A DNA stretch of 44,535 bases, from the NCBI RefSeq assembly GCF_020627745.1, contig NZ_JAHDGE010000025.1, forward strand, positions 1-44,535, in the 5' to 3' direction. Position numbers and translations under genes: made by a program. The number at the start of each line of letters is the position of its first letter. Position 1 is the stretch's first letter. The notes beneath the pieces were generated by a model, which was not told the DNA's origin, did not search any database, and saw only the letters and a list, made by a program, of their open reading frames with translations. Source of the stretch: Pseudooctadecabacter sp. (lineage in GTDB: Bacteria > Pseudomonadota > Alphaproteobacteria > Rhodobacterales > Rhodobacteraceae). Positions 37,751 through 44,535 of this stretch are shown piece by piece.

Positions 37751-40065
37751 CAGAAGTCTGTCGAAATCGTCACGTCAAACTGCTTGGTGCTGTCGTTGGG
37801 CTGCACATCCAAGGGTTCTGTCCAGTTGAACCGCAGTGGCCCGATCGGCGTATCCCAGAACAGCGACACACCGGCAATCGCACGTGGCGTGAAGTCGTTG
37901 TACTCGATATCGGAGCTGTCGATACCGGTATCCCAAACAGACCCGTAATCCAGAAAGACACCGCCCGAAATGCCGTATTCTTCTGGCAGACCCAGCGGGA
38001 ACTCAGCCTCAAGGCGTGCAACCGCAAAGGCATTGCCGCCCAAAGCATCACCGGTGTTGATATCCCGCGGGCCGATACCCGCCGGTTCAAACCCGCGCAT
38101 GGTGCTGGACCCGAGGAAATACCGGTCGGTGATCCGGCTGTTGCCATCCTGATAGGACAGATACCCGCCTTCCAGCGTGGCCCGCAGCACGACCTCCTCA
38201 TTCAGAACCCGCGTCTGCGCTGTCACCTCTGCGGTGGTCTCGATGTATGTGGCATCGCCGATGCCAAATTCCTGACCGAACCGGAACAGCACGCCGGCAT
38301 TGGGGTTCAGGCCCGTCCGGCGCGTGTCATAGCTGTAAGAATATCCAAGCGCATTGGTGCCCACGGCCCCTTCGTCGGCCTGAATAAACGGCGACACAAC
38401 GGTCGCGTCAGGGTCAACATCCTGAATATCGGTGTAATCATAGGAATAGAAAACCGTCAGGCGACCGTTTTCGGACACAGGGAACCCGATCCGTGGCCGG
38501 AACTGCGCGGTTTCCGTGTCAAACTGAGCGTTCTGGTTGTCGGTGGTCTTATAGCTTGCATCAAGGCCAAAGCTCAGATCGCGGCCCAGCAAACGGGGTT
38601 CGGTGAACGAAAATCCGATGTCACGGCTTTCCGCACCGGCCTGAATGTTGAAACTCAGCGCCTGACCACGCCCGAGGAAATTGCGCTGGCTGAACCGCGC
38701 CAAAAGCGTGAAACCGCTGTCCGTCGAAAAGTTACCGCCAAAGGACAAAGACCCGGTCGGCGCCTCGGCCACATCCACATCAATCACCACCTGATCGGGG
38801 CTGGACCCCTCACGGGCATCCACATTCGCGTTCGAAAAATAGCCCAGGGCGCGGATGCGTTCGGCACTTTCCCGGATCTGGCGCGGGTTGAAAGGATCCC
38901 CCTCCACCGCGTCAAAACGGGACCGGATCACGCGGTCCAGCGTGGTGTTGTTGCCCTCGATATCAATGCGTTCCACAAAAATCCGTGGCCCGTTCACCAG
39001 CGCGAATTCCACATCCAGCGTCAGCGTGCGGTCATTGCGTGTCACCCGTGGATCGACGCGCACAAAATTGAGGCCCTGTTGCAGGGCCAGCCGTTCCAGC
39101 CGGGCGATGTCCTGTTCGATCAAGGCCGGTGAATAGGTCACGCCAGTGCGCAAACGCAGGGCGTCCTCAAACAACGCAGGATCGGCGCCTGCAATTTCGG
39201 ATGTGACGGACAGATTGCCAAATTCGAACTTCTGGCCTTCCTGAACGTTGAACGTGATCAGATAGGCATCCCGTTCGCGGGTCAGCGCCACATCGACGTT
39301 CTGGACCTGAAAATCCACATATCCGCGGGACTGGTAAAAATCGGTCAGCACTTGCTGATCAAAGGCCACGCGGTCTGCGATAAAGGTATCGCGCCCAATG
39401 ATCGCGCGCAAAAGTCCCGCCTGCTTGGTTTCGAGCACGCGGCGCAGACGACGTTCTCCAAAGGACCGGTTGCCGACAAAGCTGATACGCTCCACCTCGG
39501 TCAGGCCGCCTTCGAAGACCTCAAAAATCAGATCGACACGATTGTCGGACCGCTGGATGATACGTGGAGAGACCGTGGCGTTGATGCGGCCCTGATCGGC
39601 GTAAACCTGAGTGATGGCGGCGGTGTCGGCCTCGGCCTGCGTGGGGCTGTACACCCGGCGCGCCTCACTGCGCACGACGGCGGCAAGCTCTGCGTCACGG
39701 ACACGCGAATTGCCTTCGAAGGTGATGCGGTTGATGGTCGGGAATTCCACGACCTCGATGACCAAAGTGCCACCCTGAGGGCGGACATCGACGCTTTCAA
39801 ACAGGCCCGTGGCCCGGATCGCCTGGGCTGCATCATTGACCTGCCCCGCGCTCACGGCCTCGCCCCGACCAAACCCCAGATAGGTCAGAATGGTCGCTGT
39901 CTCGATCCGCTGGTTGCCTTCAACGACGACGTTCGAAAAGCTGAAATTCTGCGCCACAGCAGGTGACGCCCCTGTCACGACTGTTGCCGCCCCCATAAAG
40001 GCGACCAAAGTCCCAACCCGTACCCGTGTTGCACCCCAGATCGCAGCCTGCGCAATTCTATTCAT
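37750..40065 (-). CDS. bamA: Outer-membrane protein assembly factor BamA
   Basis: A 771-residue Omp85 protein. The signal peptide ends near TGASPAVAQNFSF. Five POTRA domains follow (first FSFSNVVVEGNQRIETATIL; a later one VERIDIEGNNTTLDRVI). The C-terminal 16-strand barrel has the lid-loop-like VRGF motif as MRGFEPAGIGPRD and ends in ...TISTDF with the terminal Phe of outer-membrane barrels. It inserts beta-barrel proteins, including the porin at 11399. Length is typical. Confidence 0.97.
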   Translation of the reverse strand: MNRIAQAAIWGATRVRVGTLVAFMGAATVVTGASPAVAQNFSFSNVVVEGNQRIETATILTYLGFGRGEAVSAGQVNDAAQAIRATGLFESVDVRPQGGTLVIEVVEFPTINRITFEGNSRVRDAELAAVVRSEARRVYSPTQAEADTAAITQVYADQGRINATVSPRIIQRSDNRVDLIFEVFEGGLTEVERISFVGNRSFGERRLRRVLETKQAGLLRAIIGRDTFIADRVAFDQQVLTDFYQSRGYVDFQVQNVDVALTRERDAYLITFNVQEGQKFEFGNLSVTSEIAGADPALFEDALRLRTGVTYSPALIEQDIARLERLALQQGLNFVRVDPRVTRNDRTLTLDVEFALVNGPRIFVERIDIEGNNTTLDRVIRSRFDAVEGDPFNPRQIRESAERIRALGYFSNANVDAREGSSPDQVVIDVDVAEAPTGSLSFGGNFSTDSGFTLLARFSQRNFLGRGQALSFNIQAGAESRDIGFSFTEPRLLGRDLSFGLDASYKTTDNQNAQFDTETAQFRPRIGFPVSENGRLTVFYSYDYTDIQDVDPDATVVSPFIQADEGAVGTNALGYSYSYDTRRTGLNPNAGVLFRFGQEFGIGDATYIETTAEVTAQTRVLNEEVVLRATLEGGYLSYQDGNSRITDRYFLGSSTMRGFEPAGIGPRDINTGDALGGNAFAVARLEAEFPLGLPEEYGISGGVFLDYGSVWDTGIDSSDIEYNDFTPRAIAGVSLFWDTPIGPLRFNWTEPLDVQPNDSTKQFDVTISTDF

Positions 40066-40136
40066 TTTTTTGCTCGTTTCGACATCCCAAGTACAACCGG
40101 TCTAACGGGGGTCCGTGGGGTTGTCAAAAGCAACAA

Positions 40137-40164
40137 CGCCCCGAACAGATCAAACTGCGGGGCG
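40137..40164 (-). terminator. Hairpin after the 44-codon gene
   Basis: CGCCCCG (40137-40143) pairs with CGGGGCG (40158-40164); on the minus strand TTGTTGCTTTTGAC follows. It lies 33 nt after the small-gene stop and before bamA, so it may attenuate readthrough into bamA. Confidence 0.6.
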
Positions 40165-40196
40165 CGCCGGATATCGCTTATTTGAAAGGTGCCGGA

Positions 40197-40331
40197 TCAG
40201 TTGATCTGGACGGACCCGATGAACGCGCCAAGGCCAAGTGCCACCGCAATGGTCGCCAGATACAAAAGGCGGTCCCAATTCAGGTTCACCAGAAGGCTGA
40301 CACCTTGATATCCTGCGGCAATGGTCTGCAT
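40197..40331 (-). CDS. 44-residue single-pass membrane peptide between rseP and bamA
   Basis: The ATG at 40331 follows GAGGA. The product begins MQTIAAGYQGVSLLVNLNWD and continues RLLYLATIAVALGLGAFIGS to the end VQIN, with one hydrophobic helix at residues 21-40. The gene sits in a 340-bp gap inside the otherwise compact envelope operon and is followed by its own hairpin, arguing that it is real. No known function; position suggests an envelope role. Confidence 0.7.
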   Translation of the reverse strand: MQTIAAGYQGVSLLVNLNWDRLLYLATIAVALGLGAFIGSVQIN

Positions 40332-40408
40332 CGTTCAATCCTCGCATAAGCGTACTGAGGGTTAAATGAACGGCAAATGTGGCAGCTTCTGGGCGGCCTT
40401 GTGAAACC

Positions 40409-41749
40409 TTAGGGGCAAAACAGAAGGTCGTTGCCGATTGCAAACAGCATCAACGTACCGATGATCGCCAGCCCCGCCGCCATAAAGATGCGCAAGGCGT
40501 TGTCGCTGGGCATCTTGCCCGTCACAGCCTCATAGGCATGAAAAACAAGGTGCCCGCCGTCCAGAATGGGAATTGGGAACAGGTTCAACAGCCCCACAGC
40601 CGTCGACAGGACCGCGATAAAGCTGATGAAGCTGAGCGTGCCCTGTGCGGCCATCGACCCCGAGGTTTCGGCAATGCCCACCGGCCCGCTCAGGTTACAG
40701 GTGTTGATGTTGCCGATAATCATCTGTTTGAGCCCGTTCAGCGACTGCACAATGATGAACCAGACCTGCTGGACCGCCAGACGCGCGGCTTCAAACACAC
40801 CGACATCGGTGGTGGCCGGTTCAAAGAACAGCCCGCCATTGCCGATGCCCAACTTCGGTTCATCGCGCATGGATCCGTCAGGTTGCGGCAGGGCAACCAG
40901 ACGCGGGGTCAGGGTGTCGACAAACGTCTCCCCGTCACGCCAGACTTCGATTTCGATGGGTGCACCGCCCACGGCCTCAACCACATCGACCATGTCGCCA
41001 AACTGATAGATCGGCGTGTCGTTCATCCGCACGATCACATCGTTGATGCGCAACCCCGCGTCATCGGCGGCAGACCGTGGCGTGATGGATTGCACCAGGG
41101 CCGGTTGCGGCTGTGGCCCCTGCACCGTCAGACGGTCGCCGTCCCGTTCAATGTCATAGCTGACCGAGGGCTGGGATGGCAGATCGGCCACGGCCGCCCC
41201 GAACCCGTCAGGGTAGTTGATCGCCACGCCTTCGACCCGCAAGACGCGGTCGCCAACCTGCAATTCCTGGGTGATTTCATCCGGAAAGCCAGGGATTTCG
41301 GACACGGTCAGCGGCGTCATGGGCTGGCCTTGAAACAACAAGACCCCTGCAAAAACAAAGAACGACAGGATGAAATTGAACACAGGCCCCGCCGCAACGG
41401 TGGCAGAGCGTGCCCAAAGTGGCGCGCCCAGCATCGTGTCGCGCGCAAAGGCCACCTGCCCGTCTTCGGCCACGGGCATAGAGGCCGCGTTGGCGTCCCC
41501 CTTAAACTTCACGTAGCCCCCAAAGGGCAGCGCCGCGATCTGCCAGACCGTGCCGCGTTTGTCCGTCCGGCTATACAGCACCTTGCCGAACCCGATGGAA
41601 AACACATCCGCATGGATGCCCGACCAGCGGCCCACGATGTAATGGCCATATTCATGGATCGCCACGATCACCGACAGGGCGATGACGAAAAACACCAGCG
41701 TGAAGGCGAAATTGCCAAAGGACGGGATCAGGTTTGTCAGAAAATCCAA
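40409..41749 (-). CDS. rseP: Site-2 intramembrane metalloprotease RseP
   Basis: A 446-residue S2P protease. The zinc motif HEYGH is in VIVAIHEYGHYIVGRW within the first membrane helix region. Two PDZ-type stretches are visible (VGDRVLRVEGVAINYPDGF; DAGLRINDVIVRMNDTPIY), and the third ligand region is NLFPIPILDGGHLVF near the C-terminus. It cleaves anti-sigma factors and remnant signal peptides. It begins 3 bp after dxr. Confidence 0.95.
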   Translation of the reverse strand: MDFLTNLIPSFGNFAFTLVFFVIALSVIVAIHEYGHYIVGRWSGIHADVFSIGFGKVLYSRTDKRGTVWQIAALPFGGYVKFKGDANAASMPVAEDGQVAFARDTMLGAPLWARSATVAAGPVFNFILSFFVFAGVLLFQGQPMTPLTVSEIPGFPDEITQELQVGDRVLRVEGVAINYPDGFGAAVADLPSQPSVSYDIERDGDRLTVQGPQPQPALVQSITPRSAADDAGLRINDVIVRMNDTPIYQFGDMVDVVEAVGGAPIEIEVWRDGETFVDTLTPRLVALPQPDGSMRDEPKLGIGNGGLFFEPATTDVGVFEAARLAVQQVWFIIVQSLNGLKQMIIGNINTCNLSGPVGIAETSGSMAAQGTLSFISFIAVLSTAVGLLNLFPIPILDGGHLVFHAYEAVTGKMPSDNALRIFMAAGLAIIGTLMLFAIGNDLLFCP

Positions 41750-41752
41750 GGC

Positions 41753-42925
41753 TTAACCCTTTGCGGTTCCGGTGATGTCAGCGGTCAAGGCACGCGCCGC
41801 AGCGTCCGCCTCCTGCACGCTATCTAAGGTGATCGTGGCATTTTGCAGCCCCTCACGGGACAACATCGCGTCAACACAGGCATCCACCTTGCGCGCCATG
41901 TCGGTAAATCCGCAGCGTCCGGCGATAAAATCATCCAGCGCCTGTTCCTTGGCCGCGTTGAACACCGCCCCCGTCAGGCCCCCCTCTTCCATCACCGTCT
42001 GGGCGATTTTAAGGGCCGGGTAACGTGCGAAATCCGGTGCGCGGAAATTAAGCTGGCCGATCTTGGCCAAATCCAGCCTCTCCACCGGCAGGGACCGTCG
42101 TTTGGGCCAGTTCAGCGCAAAGCCGATGGCGTGGCGCATGTCGTGCGGGCCCACGTGGGCCATGATCGCCCCGTCGTTAAATCCAACCATGGCGTGGATC
42201 AGACTTTCGGGGTGGATGATCGCCTCGATCTTATCAGGGCTGACGCCGAAAAACTCTTTCGTTTCAATCAGCTCCATCGCTTTGTTAAACATGGACGCGC
42301 TGTCGATGGTGATCCGTTGGCCCATGTCCCAGTTTGGATGACTTGACGCCTCGGCCACAGTGACGGCCTCCAACGCGTCCAGCGGATGATCGCGGAAGGC
42401 ACCGCCGCTGGCGGTGATGATGACGCGTTCGACGGTGTCCATCTCTTCGCCGATGAGCGCCTGAAAAACGGCGGAATGTTCACTGTCGACGGGCAGCACG
42501 GTGGCGCCATGGCGCGCGGCCTCCCCCAACAAGAGCGGGCCAGCAGTGACCAACGATTCCTTGTTGGCCAGCGCCAAAGTCGTGCCGTGTTTCAGCGCCT
42601 CTAACCCCGGCGCAAGGCCAGCGGCCCCGACAATGGCGGACATGATCCAATCAGCGGGGCGGGCCGCGGCCTCAATCAGCGCGTTGTCCCCTGCGGCGGC
42701 TTCGATCCCGGACCCCGCAAGCGCGTCGCGAAGGTCGGTCAAACGGGCGGGGTCGGAGGTGACGGCGATATCCGCCTTCAGCGCCTTCGCATCCTGCGCC
42801 AGCTGTTTGATGTTCTGGGCCCCTGTCAGGGCAACCACATCGAATTCGTCCGGCGCGCGAAGGATCAGATCAAGGGTGTTCTGCCCGATGCTGCCCGTCG
42901 CCCCGAAAACGCTGATCCGCCTCAA
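41753..42925 (-). CDS. dxr: 1-deoxy-D-xylulose 5-phosphate reductoisomerase
   Basis: A 390-residue enzyme of the MEP isoprenoid pathway. The NADPH loop is FGATGSIGQNTLDLI; the metal and substrate region VLPVDSEHSAVFQAL contains the conserved Asp/Glu, and ITASGGAFRDHPLDAL and MGQRITIDSASMFNKAMELI are family signatures. Start overlaps the cdsA stop by ATGA. It supplies precursors for the undecaprenyl chain made by uppS in the same operon. Confidence 0.96.
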   Translation of the reverse strand: MRRISVFGATGSIGQNTLDLILRAPDEFDVVALTGAQNIKQLAQDAKALKADIAVTSDPARLTDLRDALAGSGIEAAAGDNALIEAAARPADWIMSAIVGAAGLAPGLEALKHGTTLALANKESLVTAGPLLLGEAARHGATVLPVDSEHSAVFQALIGEEMDTVERVIITASGGAFRDHPLDALEAVTVAEASSHPNWDMGQRITIDSASMFNKAMELIETKEFFGVSPDKIEAIIHPESLIHAMVGFNDGAIMAHVGPHDMRHAIGFALNWPKRRSLPVERLDLAKIGQLNFRAPDFARYPALKIAQTVMEEGGLTGAVFNAAKEQALDDFIAGRCGFTDMARKVDACVDAMLSREGLQNATITLDSVQEADAAARALTADITGTAKG

Positions 42926-43713
42926 AAGGCCACCCCGGGCACGTTGAAGAAGGTCGCAACCGCCAGCATGAACAAGGATGCGCCCAAAAGCGCATCAAAG
43001 CGGTCAAACAAACCGCCGTGACCGGGGATCAGGGCAGAGCTGTCCTTGACCCCCTGCCGCCGTTTCAGTGCCGATTCCGCGATGTCGCCCATCTGCCCCG
43101 CAAAGCTGATGACCACAGACAACAAGATGATCGACAGACCCGCGCGGGTGAACAACGTGAAGATATAGCCCACGATCGCCGCACCGATCCAACCGCCGAT
43201 GGTACCGCTCCATGTCTTTTTGGGGCTGATCGCTGGCCAGAACTTCGGACCGCCCAGCGATTTACCGGCAAAATAGCCCGCGATGTCCGTCACAACGACG
43301 ATGCTGACCAGCCAGATCAACCACGTGAACCCGAAATCAATCCGGAAATGCACCAGCCCGTAGCCCGCAATCTGAATGGCCAATGAAAAGATGAAAAACG
43401 TGATGCGTTCGCGGTCCAGGACCAGCGCGCCGATGACCGGAACCACCAGAAACAGGGCGAGGAATTCGTAATTCTGCGTGCCGCCAAAGACCTGCGCGGA
43501 CAGGATGGATGCCACGGCAGCGGCCAGCAGCATCCCTGATGTGGGTGCCGCGCCACGGATCATGATCCAGCATTCCCAGACCATCACGGCTGTGACAAAC
43601 ACCGCCAGCATCTGGAACCAGACGCCGCCTGCAACGATCGCAGCCACACCAATGGCCGCCATAACCGCACCGGACGCAAGGCGAACCTTCAGGTCTTCCC
43701 AGTTGCCCGCCAT
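42922..43713 (-). CDS. cdsA: Phosphatidate cytidylyltransferase
   Basis: A 263-residue polytopic membrane enzyme making CDP-diacylglycerol. Around six to eight membrane helices are visible. The CdsA signature SALKRRQGVKDSSALIPGHG is followed by GLFDRFDALLGAS near the C-terminus, holding the metal-binding Asp residues. One base separates it from the uppS stop. Confidence 0.94.
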   Translation of the reverse strand: MAGNWEDLKVRLASGAVMAAIGVAAIVAGGVWFQMLAVFVTAVMVWECWIMIRGAAPTSGMLLAAAVASILSAQVFGGTQNYEFLALFLVVPVIGALVLDRERITFFIFSLAIQIAGYGLVHFRIDFGFTWLIWLVSIVVVTDIAGYFAGKSLGGPKFWPAISPKKTWSGTIGGWIGAAIVGYIFTLFTRAGLSIILLSVVISFAGQMGDIAESALKRRQGVKDSSALIPGHGGLFDRFDALLGASLFMLAVATFFNVPGVAF

Positions 43714-43714
43714 A

Positions 43715-44431
43715 TTAGGCCTTCACCGCGCCGAACCGGCGGTCGCGGGTCTGGAACCCGGCGAGCACTTCGGCAAAAACATCACGGGTGAAATCCGGCC
43801 AGAGCGTTTCGATGAATTCATATTCCGCATAGGCCGATTGCCACAGCAGAAAATTCGAAATCCGCGCCTCGCCGCTGGTGCGGATCACCAGATCGGGGTC
43901 GGGCAGAAAATAGGTATCAAGATATTTTGGCAGGGTCTCGTCGCCCACATCCTTTGGCGACAATTTGCCCGACGCCACATCATAGGCCAGACGTTTGGTC
44001 GCACGGGCAACCTCGTCCCGGCCACCGTAATTGATCGCCACGGTCAGATGCACGGTGTCGTTATGTGAGGTCAGCAGTTCAAGTTCGTCCATCAGCGACA
44101 CCAGCTTGTCATCAAGACGCACCCTGTCCCCGATAAACCGGACCCGCACCCCGTTGGCCAGAAGGTCCCGCGCCTCGCGCTGGATGTAGCGGCGGAACAG
44201 CTTCATCAGACCTGCGACCTCGGTCTGGGTGCGCTTCCAGTTCTCTGTCGAAAAGGCAAAGATCGTCAGGTATTTCACGCCCTGATCGGGGCAGGCTTCG
44301 ACGATTTCGCGCACACGTTTGGCCCCGGCGTGGTGCCCCAACAGGCGAGGCCGTCCCCGCATCTGCGCCCAGCGTCCGTTGCCATCCATAATGATGGCGA
44401 CATGCTTTGGTCCTGTTGTTCCCTCGGCCAT
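43715..44431 (-). CDS. uppS: Isoprenyl (undecaprenyl) diphosphate synthase
   Basis: A cis-prenyltransferase of about 238 residues from ATG 44431 (MAEGTTGPKHVAIIMDGNGR). The catalytic Asp is in IMDGNGRW; TIFAFSTENWKRTQTEV and INYGGRDEVARATK are family motifs, and LPDPDLVIRTSGEARISNFL ends the site. ATGs at 44461 and 44485 are alternative starts; the chosen one matches the family length. First gene of the envelope operon inside the window; frr would be expected just upstream. Confidence 0.94.
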   Translation of the reverse strand: MAEGTTGPKHVAIIMDGNGRWAQMRGRPRLLGHHAGAKRVREIVEACPDQGVKYLTIFAFSTENWKRTQTEVAGLMKLFRRYIQREARDLLANGVRVRFIGDRVRLDDKLVSLMDELELLTSHNDTVHLTVAINYGGRDEVARATKRLAYDVASGKLSPKDVGDETLPKYLDTYFLPDPDLVIRTSGEARISNFLLWQSAYAEYEFIETLWPDFTRDVFAEVLAGFQTRDRRFGAVKA

Positions 44432-44511
44432 ACGTCCGGCCCCCGCTCGTCTGTGGCCCATAGGGCGATAAGTTGTGCCGGACATCCGGGGCTGCGGCCC
44501 TTTGATCCGGC

Positions 44512-44532
44512 GAAAGGTCCACTGGACCTTTC
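44512..44532. terminator. 9-bp inverted repeat at the right edge
   Basis: GAAAGGTCC (44512-44520) pairs with GGACCTTTC (44524-44532) around loop ACT, another triloop. On the minus strand TTTC closes the stem without a further T-run. It may end the gene preceding uppS, which is outside the window. Confidence 0.45.
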
Positions 44533-44535
44533 TTT

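Overview
This window is chromosomal DNA of an alphaproteobacterium, most likely a Roseobacter-group member of the Rhodobacterales. The evidence is the CtrA/SciP pair, the gene order uppS-cdsA-dxr-rseP-bamA-skp-fabZ-lpxA-lpxI-lpxB, LpxI in place of LpxH, folate-dependent TrmFO, an alphaproteobacterial-type LexA box, high GC and dense ATGA/TGATG gene overlaps. The genus cannot be fixed from the sequence alone.

Layout. 1-2804 (-): N-terminal part of a very large RTX calcium-binding secreted protein, cut by the window edge, followed by about 600 bp of AT-rich noncoding DNA. 3464-3549: tRNA-Leu(CAA) with its own terminator. 3.6-5.6 kb: YpfJ-type metalloprotease, YqaA membrane protein, DsbB. 5.7-8.2 kb: Lrp/AsnC regulator divergent from arginase and ornithine cyclodeaminase, an arginine/ornithine catabolic unit with a visible direct-repeat operator. 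8.4-12.3 kb: gyrA and a porin-like beta-barrel. 12.4-16.2 kb: trmFO, a methyltransferase, gluQRS, hisI and an Fe-S scaffold gene. 16.2-16.6 kb: an unannotated 40-codon membrane-peptide gene with a LexA-type box upstream and a structured RNA plus strong terminator downstream. 16.65-22.2 kb: recG-ligA, ctrA and sciP. 22.3-23.9 kb: mnmA and a GNAT acetyltransferase.

24.1-31.6 kb: a one-carbon set (methyltetrahydrofolate methyltransferase; MetF-like reductase; 'virulence factor' family protein) that appears to be split by a 5-kb accessory island (about 25.2-30.3 kb). The island is the most unusual part of the window. It holds a GTG-start HExxH-family peptide hydroxylase, an adenylating enzyme, a TTG-start phosphopantetheine carrier protein, an alpha/beta hydrolase with a Cys in the nucleophile position, two tiny homologous genes (35 and 34 codons) that look like RiPP precursors, and a prolyl-4-hydroxylase-like Fe(II)/2-oxoglutarate oxygenase. 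I read it as a candidate uncharacterised RiPP pathway combining two oxygenases with an NRPS-like activation and transfer module. The second precursor gene has a canonical CtrA-type box (TTAA-N7-TTAA) in its promoter.

31.9-33.8 kb: Ppx/GppA phosphatase and an HpcH/HpaI aldolase. 33.8-44.5 kb (all -): the envelope operon uppS, cdsA, dxr, rseP, a 44-codon membrane peptide, bamA, skp, fabZ, lpxA, lpxI, lpxB. These genes make the isoprenoid lipid carrier, phospholipid precursor, outer-membrane protein assembly machine and lipid A. Several gene ends carry chains of tiny triloop hairpins that look like one dispersed repeat family.
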